DNA of 6,430 nucleotides from an uncultured Ruminococcus sp. (GTDB lineage: Bacteria > Bacillota > Clostridia > UBA1212 > UBA1255). Of this stretch, positions 1-5,807 are shown piece after piece. The DNA lies in contig CACZOW010000308.1 in the NCBI GenBank assembly GCA_902782885.1, forward strand, positions 1-6,430, read 5' to 3'. The notes beneath the pieces are model-generated. The model was given only the letters and a program-made list of their open reading frames with translations. It was not told the origin of the DNA and searched no databases. Position 1 is the first letter of the stretch; each line of letters opens with the position of its first letter. Made by a program: the position numbers and the translations under genes.

Positions 1-1608
1 CAGATGAACGACCCCAACGGGCTGGTGTACGACGCGGGCACGGGGCTGTACCACCTGTTTTTCCAGTGCAACCGACCGTTCGCGAGCGGTGTTGACGCTA
101 AGACCCGCACCACCGGCTGGGGGCACGCGGTCTCCCGCGACCTGGTGACGTGGGACGAATTGCCGATGGCATTGACGCCGGATCTGCTGGGTGCGGCCTG
201 GTCGGGTTCGGGTGTGGTGGACGCGGACAATACCTCCGGCCTCTTTGACGATTCGGTACCGCCCGAATCGCGCCTGGTAGTGTTCTACGCCAATGTATAC
301 GGCGACGAAACGTACGGCATGGCCAAGATCAGCATGGCATATTCGCGGGACGGGGGCATATCCTGGATCAAATACGCGGGCAATCCCGTGGTGAAAAACA
401 CCGGCAACCGCTTCGGCGCGGGGCTGCGCGATCCTAAAGTCATCCGTTACGAAGATCCGCGGCTGGAGGGCGGCTGGTGCTGGCTTATGGTGACCTGCGG
501 CGACACTCATCTGTTCGCGTCCAGAGATCTGATCAACTGGGAAGTGCAGGGCGGCATCGTGCGCGACGTGAACAACAAAATCGTGGAATGCGAGTGCCCG
601 GACCTGTTCCGGCTGCCTGTTGACGGCAACGAAAACGATCAGAAATGGGTCCTCACCTGCGGCGGCGTGTCGTATCTGCTGGGGGATCTCGTGATGACCG
701 ACCGGGGCTACATAAAATTTCAGGCGGAGACCGAACCCATCGTGAACCTGAACGGCATCGCCGACCAGATCCCGGGAATCAAAGCACCGGAAATTTACGC
801 CACGCAGACGTTCTACACCGATCCCGCCGGGCGCCGCGTGTCGATGAGCTGGATCCGCGATCCGTATCAGGACTGGCGCGACAAGATCTGGAACTCCGCG
901 CAGTCGCTGCCGCTGGAAAATACGCTGCGCACCTTTGACGGAAATATCAGGCTCTGCCGCTATCCGGTGACAGAGATTGAGGCCGCGCGGAAGCAGCTGC
1001 TGTTTTCGACGAGCGGCGTTGACGTCGGGCCCGGTTCGGACAATATATTGTCCGCACTGAACTCCGACTGCTTCGATCTGGTGGCGGAATTGACCCCCGG
1101 TACCGCGGACAATATCGAATTCGGCATCCGCGCGGACGACGCCGGGAACGCTGATCTTAAAGTGCGTTTCAGCGTTTCCGAAGGCGTGCTGTACGTGACC
1201 AAGGGCGGCGACGGCTGGCAGGGCGAATATCATCCCGAAATGCACCTCACCGCAGACGGACGCATAAAACTGCGCATCATGCTGGATAAGACCTGCTACG
1301 ACGTGTTCGGAAACAATGGTGAGGCCGCGGTGCAGGGCATCCTGTACACGCAGACTGATGCGGCCGGACTGTACTTCAAAGCGGACGGCGACGCGCGGAT
1401 AGATTCGCTGGAGGTATGGGAGATGGGTACGCACGACGACAGCTCCGATAGCGGCGCGGACAGCGACACGGCTGATGATGCCGGAGCGGGCGAAGGCAAA
1501 CGCGGGCTCACCGCGGGCAAAGCCGCCCTCATCGCGGCAGGTGCGTTTCTCGGCACGCTGGCGCTCTCCGGCGCAGTCCTTGCGGTGGCAAAACACAAAA
1601 AGAAATGA
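1..1608 (+). CDS. GH32 beta-fructosidase (levanase/inulinase/sucrose hydrolase type), 5' truncated, C-terminal membrane anchor
   Basis: Family GH32 enzymes release fructose from sucrose or fructans through a five-bladed beta-propeller with a double-displacement mechanism. Counting from the Met codon at 4, the nucleophile motif MNDPNG is at residues 1-6 (Asp3). The transition-state stabiliser motif RDP is at 142-144 (Asp143). The acid/base motif ECPDLF is at 197-202 (Glu197). WSGSGVVD and WNSAQSLPLENTL also fit the family. A beta-sandwich GH32 C-domain follows at about 325-474, then an acidic Asp/Ser/Gly/Ala linker at about 475-498, one hydrophobic helix at about 507-529 and the tail KHKKK. 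The gene is open to the left edge: the frame continues upstream through CAG, and family members have residues before NDPNG, so the real start and any signal peptide are outside the window. No LPXTG precedes the helix. Ten bases separate it from the next gene, so co-transcription is likely. Substrate (sucrose, inulin or levan) cannot be told from sequence alone. Confidence 0.96.
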   Translation, partial: QMNDPNGLVYDAGTGLYHLFFQCNRPFASGVDAKTRTTGWGHAVSRDLVTWDELPMALTPDLLGAAWSGSGVVDADNTSGLFDDSVPPESRLVVFYANVYGDETYGMAKISMAYSRDGGISWIKYAGNPVVKNTGNRFGAGLRDPKVIRYEDPRLEGGWCWLMVTCGDTHLFASRDLINWEVQGGIVRDVNNKIVECECPDLFRLPVDGNENDQKWVLTCGGVSYLLGDLVMTDRGYIKFQAETEPIVNLNGIADQIPGIKAPEIYATQTFYTDPAGRRVSMSWIRDPYQDWRDKIWNSAQSLPLENTLRTFDGNIRLCRYPVTEIEAARKQLLFSTSGVDVGPGSDNILSALNSDCFDLVAELTPGTADNIEFGIRADDAGNADLKVRFSVSEGVLYVTKGGDGWQGEYHPEMHLTADGRIKLRIMLDKTCYDVFGNNGEAAVQGILYTQTDAAGLYFKADGDARIDSLEVWEMGTHDDSSDSGADSDTADDAGAGEGKRGLTAGKAALIAAGAFLGTLALSGAVLAVAKHKKK

Positions 1609-1618
1609 GTGATCTCAG

Positions 1619-3529
1619 ATGACTGACGACCGGCTGATCTATATGACGGGCAACGGCCGCATCGCGGCCTCGTTCCTTAACGGCGACCTTTACGAAGCGT
1701 ACGGGCCGCCGTACACGTCTCCCTCGCTGTTTTCCTCGCGGTTTGCGGATGGCGCGCGTGCGGGCGCTCCCGAGCGGCTGGGGCGGGCGCCGGTGTGGCG
1801 GGTGGAATTGTCCGACGGAAACGGCGGTCGCGGCGCGGTCACGGATTTTGCGCTGGGCGAGCTGCCCGTGGTGGTGCGCAGCGTCAACTGGACGGGGGAC
1901 AGACCCCTGGTACTGACGCTGCGGGGCGACGCGGAAAAACTGGAGTACATGCTGCCGTACGTTCATCCGGAGAGGCTTGGCGTTGTCAGACCGATCTGCG
2001 GCGGTGCGCCTGCGCCGGTGCTGATCAAATCGAAGCGGGGCAATTACGCGTACAACGATTATCCGCTGCCGTTCCCGCAGTTCTTCGTTGTCCGCGCCGA
2101 GGGAGACGTCAGCGTGGAGCGGAGCGGCGGGTTTGACCTTGTTTTCCGCGTGACCGGCGAAGCACAGCTGATGCTGATCGGCGGCCCCGATTACCCGGAC
2201 GTATGCGTCAATTATCAGAAACTGGATGAATTGTGCGAAAGCGCCCGCGGCGGTGCTCTCACCGATAAGCTGCTGGCGGACGTGTATTCCCGCTGGTCGC
2301 GGATATTCGAGCGGGTGACGTGCCTTGACGAACTGCCCGAAACGCTGCCCTGCCGGGAGGCACTCGTCGAAACTGTCGAGGCGGCGGTCATCGGCATAAT
2401 AGTGCAGCAGGGCGCGGAGGGCGGCGTTCTGGCGGGCCATCCGTACCACCTGGGGTATGTGCGCGATCAATACGGCGTCGCGGAAGGGCTGATCAGTCTG
2501 GGGCTGGTGCCGGAGGCGCGCAAGGTGCTGGATTTCTATGTAGATACTTTCCGAAAATGCGGCAAGATCCTCAACGCGCAGGGCATCGGCGTGCCCGGCC
2601 TGTTCCATTTCGCGGAAAACGACGCCTCCGAGATCACAGGCTACCTGCTCGCGCAGTTCTTCCGGTATATGGACGTGTCCGGCGACCGGGAGTTTTTGGA
2701 TGACAATGTTGACTTCCTGCGCTGGCTGTTCGAGCGGCAGGCGGGGACAATGCGCGCCGGCGAGCTGCCGTTCAACGGCGACGAGACTTATATTGCCTGC
2801 GGGCTGCTGGGCCGGGACGCGGTGTCCGACGGCAGCGCGGAGGCAACGCTGCTGTTCATCCGCTCCGGCAAACGCCTGGCGGATTTCCTGGATGAACAGG
2901 GAGCGCCGCAGTGTGAGACCGAACGGATACGAGCGCTGACGGATGAGGCGGAGCGCGGCTTTTCGAATCATTTTATCGTTGACGGCCGCTACTGCGTCAA
3001 CGACCCCGACACCGCCGATCTCTTCATGGAACCCTGGCGCTACGGCGTCTGCATGGCCTGCGGCAGTTTCGGCTGGACGCAGCTTGGCCGCGGGCGTTCA
3101 TACCTGTGCCCGCATTGCCTCGCCGCCGGGAAAACGCGCGACAAAATTGACCGCCGCGAGAGCCTGCCCAGCAGTCTGCTGATGCCCGCTTACCTGGGGG
3201 CGGATCTGCCGGAAATACGGGACAGCGTTGTCCGCGAGATAGAACGGATCCTGTCGGATTTCGACCGCACCGGCCACGCGTACTCGGTGCCGGAAGGGAA
3301 GCTGAACGTGGGCTACGACTACGGCCTGCTGCTTTTCAATATGCTGCACTACGGCATCCCCGGGGCGGAACGTATATACCGCCGCATCCTCGCCATGCGC
3401 GACGGCGTGGGGATGTATTCGGAAACGTATATAGAGGGATGCCCGACGGGAACGCGGTTCCGGCCCTGGGAAACGGCGATCAATATTTCAGCGCTTTTGA
3501 AATTCGCGCGGACGTATTATTCTGAATAA
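1619..3529 (+). CDS. Six-hairpin-glycosidase-like protein with internal four-cysteine zinc-ribbon-like motif; family not recognised
   Basis: This 636-residue protein has a beta-rich N-terminal part (about 1-210) and a helical C-terminal part (about 230-635). The second part reads like an (alpha/alpha)6-barrel glycosidase: HLGYVRDQYGVAEGLISLG (RDQYG at 282-286), EITGYLLAQFFRYMDVSGD, FNGDETYI (Asp388, Glu389), YSETY (Glu602) and FRPWETAINISALL (Glu618). Glu389 and Glu602 or Glu618 are candidate catalytic acids by analogy with GH15-like enzymes; this is inference. Cys478, Cys481, Cys497 and Cys500 form CxxC-x15-CxxC, a zinc-knuckle pattern not expected in this fold. There is no signal peptide, so it is probably cytoplasmic. 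The start is the first ATG after an in-frame TGA at 1610-1612; the ribosome site is weak, suggesting translational coupling to the GH32 gene ten bases upstream. The likely role is a second hydrolase, or possibly a phosphorylase-like enzyme, in the same sugar pathway. The coding call is firm; the function is tentative. Confidence 0.8.
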   Translation: MTDDRLIYMTGNGRIAASFLNGDLYEAYGPPYTSPSLFSSRFADGARAGAPERLGRAPVWRVELSDGNGGRGAVTDFALGELPVVVRSVNWTGDRPLVLTLRGDAEKLEYMLPYVHPERLGVVRPICGGAPAPVLIKSKRGNYAYNDYPLPFPQFFVVRAEGDVSVERSGGFDLVFRVTGEAQLMLIGGPDYPDVCVNYQKLDELCESARGGALTDKLLADVYSRWSRIFERVTCLDELPETLPCREALVETVEAAVIGIIVQQGAEGGVLAGHPYHLGYVRDQYGVAEGLISLGLVPEARKVLDFYVDTFRKCGKILNAQGIGVPGLFHFAENDASEITGYLLAQFFRYMDVSGDREFLDDNVDFLRWLFERQAGTMRAGELPFNGDETYIACGLLGRDAVSDGSAEATLLFIRSGKRLADFLDEQGAPQCETERIRALTDEAERGFSNHFIVDGRYCVNDPDTADLFMEPWRYGVCMACGSFGWTQLGRGRSYLCPHCLAAGKTRDKIDRRESLPSSLLMPAYLGADLPEIRDSVVREIERILSDFDRTGHAYSVPEGKLNVGYDYGLLLFNMLHYGIPGAERIYRRILAMRDGVGMYSETYIEGCPTGTRFRPWETAINISALLKFARTYYSE

Positions 3530-3576
3530 AAAGATGCTTCAGGTGCGCGGCGGGCGTGCGGGGCGCGCGGTCACAG

Positions 3577-4230
3577 TCACAGTGTTTTCAGCAGTCCCAG
3601 CAGCCGGTTCGCGATGATCTCGTGGCCGGCGCGGCAGGGATGGAGTCCGTCCGGAATGAACAGTTCCTGCACCTTCGGGATCGCGGGCTGCATGCCGGAG
3701 TTCTTCCAGAGATCCAGCACGGGCAGCGAGTAGTATTCGCACACTTCGCGGATGATATCCACATACAGTTTGAGCGGCGCGTACGTGCCGACGGGCTTGA
3801 AGCCGCCGTCGCCGTCCGGGCAGTTTTCGTTGAGGCGGTGCAGCGGCGTGATAAATACGATCTCCGCCAGCGGGTAGCGCGTCTTCAGGTGCGTGATCAG
3901 CGTGTGCAGCGCGCCGTAGAAGGTGTCAACGGTGCGGTCAGACATTGTCCCCGGCATCGCGTCGCCGTGCCCGAAGTCGTTGGTGCCGCCGAAGACGACA
4001 ATAACGTCCGCGTCCGGGTCCATGCTGTCAACGCGCGAATCATAGTACTGATCCCAGAGCGGATTGACGGATTGCGCTTTGTTGCGGGCGATCCTGGTGC
4101 CGCCGATCCCGTAGTTCCGGCACACCGCGCCGGTCTTTTCCGCGATGATCTGGTCAAATCTTAAATCCGTACCGCAACCCTCGGTAATGCTGTCGCCCAG
4201 AAAGTTTATCTTTTTGCCTTTAAGTTCCAT
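3577..4230 (-). CDS. SGNH/GDSL-family hydrolase (esterase/lipase type)
   Basis: This 217-residue protein has all four SGNH blocks. Block I is FLGDSITEG with nucleophile Ser14. Block II is YGIGGTRIA with the oxyanion Gly at 43-44. Block III is GGTNDFG with Asn84. Block V is DGLHPCRAGH with Asp194 and His197 completing the triad. Length and order fit the compact bacterial SGNH fold. Members hydrolyse ester bonds, often acetyl groups on sugars; the specific substrate is not visible here. There is no signal peptide or membrane segment, so it should act in the cytoplasm. The ATG at 4228-4230 is fixed by a good AAGGAG site eight bases upstream. The gene converges on the glycosidase-like gene, leaving 47 bases between the two stops, and is transcribed separately. 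Its place beside two carbohydrate enzymes makes oligosaccharide deacetylation a reasonable but unproven guess. Confidence 0.93.
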   Translation of the reverse strand: MELKGKKINFLGDSITEGCGTDLRFDQIIAEKTGAVCRNYGIGGTRIARNKAQSVNPLWDQYYDSRVDSMDPDADVIVVFGGTNDFGHGDAMPGTMSDRTVDTFYGALHTLITHLKTRYPLAEIVFITPLHRLNENCPDGDGGFKPVGTYAPLKLYVDIIREVCEYYSLPVLDLWKNSGMQPAIPKVQELFIPDGLHPCRAGHEIIANRLLGLLKTL

Positions 4231-4238
4231 GTCGCTCT

Positions 4239-4244
4239 CTCCTT
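4239..4244 (-). promoter_or_regulatory. Ribosome binding site of the SGNH hydrolase gene
   Basis: On the minus strand AAGGAG lies eight bases before the ATG at 4230-4228. It is the strongest Shine-Dalgarno match near this gene and supports that start. Confidence 0.85.
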
Positions 4245-4275
4245 GTTAATCTGCCGCTCGTGCGGTCCTGCCGAT

Positions 4276-4304
4276 ATACTACCATCGCGGCGCGGAATAT
4301 ACAA
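4276..4304 (-). promoter_or_regulatory. Putative sigma-70 promoter for the SGNH hydrolase gene
   Basis: Read on the minus strand, TTGTAT (4304-4299) and TAGTAT (4281-4276) are 17 bases apart, the optimal spacing, and the -10 box lies about 45 bases before the start codon. Both boxes match the consensus in only four of six positions. TTGACC at 4311-4306 is a better -35 box but has no -10 at the right distance. The assignment is by eye only. Confidence 0.4.
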
Positions 4305-4366
4305 GGGTCAATTGTTGCGGTGATTTTTCGGGGTGAAGTTTTCGGGTGCGATTTTTCTGGAGGGGC

Positions 4367-4382
4367 AATTGTCGAATTGTCG
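4367..4382. repeat. Tandem 8-base duplication AATTGTCG x2
   Basis: AATTGTCG occurs twice head to tail, followed directly by the palindrome AAGCGCTT at 4383-4390. It is short and may be replication slippage. Confidence 0.7.
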
Positions 4383-4397
4383 AAGCGCTTTTCGCGA

Positions 4398-4438
4398 TTT
4401 CTGAAAAAAAGTGAAACTTGGCCGATTTTTGAGAAATT
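4398..4438. repeat. 41-base direct repeat, copy 1
   Basis: This stretch begins TTTCTGAAAAAAAGTG, contains CTTGGCCGATTTTTGAG and ends GAAATT. It matches 4608-4648 at 40 of 41 positions; the only difference is A at 4414 against C at 4624. It lies within a wider similarity to copy 2: a GGGTCAAT...GTGATTTT...CGGG block occurs about 95-105 bases to the left of each copy (from 4305 and from 4504). Confidence 0.92.
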
Positions 4439-4607
4439 GGCTCCTTCTCCGGAGCTGCGGCTGCTTCCGGATCGCCTTCAATAGGGGCGGAAGAGGGTGT
4501 TTGGGGTCAATCATAGTGATTTTCGGGCTTGAATACCGCTGATCCGCTGATCTCGGAGCGCGGAACCTGCCCCTGAAGCCGGAAACGCACGGGTTTTCAG
4601 CTGCATT

Positions 4608-4648
4608 TTTCTGAAAAAAAGTGCAACTTGGCCGATTTTTGAGAAATT
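4608..4648. repeat. 41-base direct repeat, copy 2
   Basis: This is the second copy, 210 bases after the first. It is preceded by TTTTCAG (4594-4600), which can pair with CTGAAAA (4611-4617) around a ten-base loop. Read on the minus strand, the repeat gives a T-rich run after this possible stem. Confidence 0.92.
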
Positions 4649-4689
4649 TCTGATTTCGCGACAAAAAAATGAGCGAGAGCGCCGGGCAA

Positions 4690-4702
4690 CGGGCGCAGCC
4701 CG
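4690..4702. other. GC-rich hairpin CGGGC-GCA-GCCCG
   Basis: A perfect five-base-pair stem closes a three-base loop within a strongly GC-rich island (4678-4708) flanked by A- and T-rich DNA. No U-run follows directly on the plus strand, so a classical terminator is not supported. It may be part of a structured RNA or of the surrounding repeat. Confidence 0.5.
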
Positions 4703-4712
4703 GGCGGCTTTG

Positions 4713-4732
4713 AAAAGATCATCCCATCTTTT
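4713..4732. other. Inverted repeat AAAAGAT-CATCCC-ATCTTTT
   Basis: A seven-base perfect inverted repeat surrounds a six-base loop. It can extend outward past one mismatch through a few A-T pairs. It lies directly after the GC-rich hairpin. It could be an operator or an RNA stem; nothing shows which. Confidence 0.5.
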
Positions 4733-4754
4733 GAAGAGGGATCGCATTTTCTGA

Positions 4755-4823
4755 TTTTTCTTGCAAAGCGCCTCTTATCAAACTATTTGCAAGAAGCGCG
4801 TTCTTCACTAAGGTTAAAAATGA
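4755..4823. repeat. 84-base-period repeat unit A with TTGCAA inverted repeat
   Basis: This unit aligns without gaps to 4839-4907 (offset 84) at 48 of 69 positions. It contains the perfect ten-base inverted repeat TTCTTGCAAA (4758-4767) and TTTGCAAGAA (4786-4795) around an 18-base loop. Conservation is high in the stem arms and in the TTCAC and AAAAATGA segments and low in the loop. Confidence 0.75.
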
Positions 4824-4838
4824 ACCTGAATCCTCCGC

Positions 4839-4907
4839 TTTTTCTTGCAACCACACTTATAACTGGCTGTTTGCAAGAAAAGCACTCTTCACAAAATGCA
4901 AAAATGA
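4839..4907. repeat. 84-base-period repeat unit B with TTGCAA inverted repeat
   Basis: The second unit has an eleven-base perfect inverted repeat, TTTTCTTGCAA (4840-4850) and TTGCAAGAAAA (4871-4881), with a 20-base loop. The arms are kept between units while the loop differs. That pattern fits selection on a paired structure or on a dyad binding site. Confidence 0.75.
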
Positions 4908-4936
4908 TTAACAAGGCAAACCCATTCACGCGTAAG

Positions 4937-5002
4937 CCCTGCCGTCAGTGTGCACTTGCCCTGCCGTCAGTGTGCACTTGCCCTGCGGTCAGTGTGCACT
5001 TG
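4937..5002. repeat. Three tandem 22-base repeats upstream of the ruvA promoter
   Basis: The units are 4937-4958, 4959-4980 and 4981-5002. The first two are identical; the third differs only by C to G at 4987. Each starts CCCTGC, contains GTCAGTGTGCAC with the palindrome GTGCAC, and ends CTTG. A degraded fourth unit may start at 5003. The 22-base period is close to two helical turns and is not a multiple of three, so the array is not coding. The last unit ends 38 bases before the ruvA -35 box. Confidence 0.95.
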
Positions 5003-5040
5003 CTCCTGCAGTCTTGCGCTCTCCTTGCGCACTCGTTTTC

Positions 5041-5069
5041 TTGAAATCATTCGCTCATTATGGTACAAT
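5041..5069 (+). promoter_or_regulatory. Sigma-70 promoter for ruvAB
   Basis: TTGAAA (5041-5046) and TACAAT (5064-5069) are separated by exactly 17 bases, and each box matches the consensus at five of six positions. Transcription would begin about 5076, giving a leader of roughly 28 bases that contains the ruvA ribosome site. No GAAC-N4-GTTC type LexA/DinR box was found around it. Confidence 0.82.
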
Positions 5070-5088
5070 ACGACAGAAAAGATACATA

Positions 5089-5096
5089 AGAGGAGG
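5089..5096 (+). promoter_or_regulatory. Ribosome binding site of ruvA
   Basis: AGAGGAGG lies seven bases before the GTG at 5104. It decides the start: the open frame extends further upstream, but through the tandem repeats and the promoter. Confidence 0.92.
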
Positions 5097-5103
5097 CGCG
5101 GCT

Positions 5104-5697
5104 GTGTTTGAGTATATAAGCGGGACATTGGAGCATACGGGACCGGATTACTGTGTTGTCGACGTTGCCGGGATAGGGTTCCGGCTGAACACGTCGGCGC
5201 GCGTTGCCGCCACGGTCGGGCATAAAGGCGATAAAGTGAAATTGTACACTTTCCTGAACGTTAAGGAAGACGAACTTTCGCTGTTCGGCTTCGGTTCCAA
5301 GGAGGAACTGGCGGCGTTCGAAATGCTCATCACGGTGAGCGGAGTAGGGCCGAAAGTCGCGCAGGCGGTGCTGAATACATTGTCCCCGTCGGAATTCTGT
5401 CTGGCCGTTGCCACCGGCGACCACAAAGCCATCAGCCGGAGCAAAGGCGTCGGACCCAAGCTCGCGCAGCGCGTAGTGCTGGAACTCAAAGACAAAGTAG
5501 CGAAAGATCTCGGCGCGGAGAAAGCCCCGGATATTCTGGTGGAGGCGGTGCCGGCCGGTTATATAGGCAGCGACGCGGTGGCGGCGCTGATGGTGCTGGG
5601 CTACAGCTCGAAAGAAGCGTCGGACGCGGTGCGCAAAGTATTCAAAGAAGGCATGACGCTGGAAGAGACCGTGCGGCTGGCGCTCCGGCAGGTGTAG
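5104..5697 (+). CDS. ruvA: Holliday junction branch migration complex subunit RuvA
   Basis: RuvA binds four-way DNA junctions as a tetramer and loads the RuvB motor for branch migration in recombinational repair. The product is 197 residues, the usual length. The N-terminal OB-fold domain begins MFEYISGTLE (GTG start). The acidic pin Glu55-Asp56 sits in KEDELSLFGF, at the same residue numbers as in E. coli. Two helix-hairpin-helix motifs follow: SGVGPK at 79-84 and GVGPK at 115-119, the second continuing AQRVVLELKDK. A linker at about 132-150 leads to the RuvB-binding domain III (about 153-197, DAVAALMVLGYSSKEA). The GTG is preferred over upstream in-frame starts because of its ribosome site, the family N-terminus and the promoter just upstream. 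The stop lies inside a 30-base duplication. ruvB follows 110 bases later, presumably in the same operon. No ruvC is adjacent within the window. Confidence 0.98.
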   Translation: MFEYISGTLEHTGPDYCVVDVAGIGFRLNTSARVAATVGHKGDKVKLYTFLNVKEDELSLFGFGSKEELAAFEMLITVSGVGPKVAQAVLNTLSPSEFCLAVATGDHKAISRSKGVGPKLAQRVVLELKDKVAKDLGAEKAPDILVEAVPAGYIGSDAVAALMVLGYSSKEASDAVRKVFKEGMTLEETVRLALRQV

Positions 5698-5725
5698 AGA
5701 CCGTGCGGCTGGCGCTCCGGCAGGT
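5664..5725. repeat. Perfect 30-base duplication spanning the ruvA stop codon
   Basis: Positions 5664-5693 and 5696-5725 are identical (starting AGAGACCGTGCGG, ending CCGGCAGGT), with GT between them, a period of 32. Copy 1 encodes the last residues of RuvA, ETVRLALRQV. Copy 2 encodes the same ten residues in another frame, followed by TGA at 5726-5728. The TAG used by ruvA is formed at the junction of the two copies. The complete sequence identity points to a recent event or an active slippage site. Confidence 0.97.
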
Positions 5726-5798
5726 CTGAGCGATCCCGGACAACAAAAGACAAACCGCCCCGGACGTTGCGCTCCGGAACGCGGGCAATCACTGAAGC

Positions 5799-5802
5799 GA
5801 GG
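5799..5802 (+). promoter_or_regulatory. Ribosome binding site of ruvB
   Basis: GAGG, within GCGAGG, lies five bases before the ATG at 5808. It is a modest match but supports this start, which gives the usual short RuvB N-terminal extension. Confidence 0.6.
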
Positions 5803-5807
5803 CTCAA

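Larger units (their letters stand above)
4231..5103. other. Repeat-rich divergent intergenic region between the SGNH hydrolase gene and ruvA
   Basis: About 870 bases hold no convincing gene. Open frames of 74-118 codons on either strand have low-complexity translations without recognisable domains, run across repeats and lack good ribosome sites. The block holds the SGNH gene leader and putative promoter at the left, a 41-base repeat pair, two hairpins, an AT-rich pair of 84-base-period units, three 22-base tandem units and the ruvA promoter at the right. From about 4740 to 4930 the DNA is clearly more AT-rich than the flanking genes. Confidence 0.8.

Noticed and set aside
1529..2971. A 480-codon minus-strand open frame
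   Set aside because: It lies antisense to the glycosidase-like gene. GC-rich coding DNA often leaves such long shadow frames, and its translation shows no recognisable motif while the plus strand does.
3530..3576. Bidirectional terminator between the converging genes
   Set aside because: GCGCG and CGCGC can pair around a long GC-rich loop, but no T-run follows on the plus strand and on the minus strand it comes too far after the stem. Not strong enough to call.
4308..4747. Two overlapping minus-strand open frames of 118 and 78 codons
   Set aside because: They have basic, low-complexity translations, no ribosome sites or recognisable domains, and their similar peptides come from the 41-base DNA repeat.
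4937..5002. CRISPR array
   Set aside because: The 22-base units abut directly with no spacers, and no cas gene is in the window.
4948..5103. An N-terminal extension of ruvA by 52 codons
   Set aside because: It would translate the 22-base repeats and the promoter. The GTG at 5104 has a strong ribosome site and gives the family N-terminus MFEYISG.
5041..5103. SOS (LexA/DinR) box at the ruvAB promoter
   Set aside because: No GAAC-N4-GTTC or similar dyad is present near the promoter.
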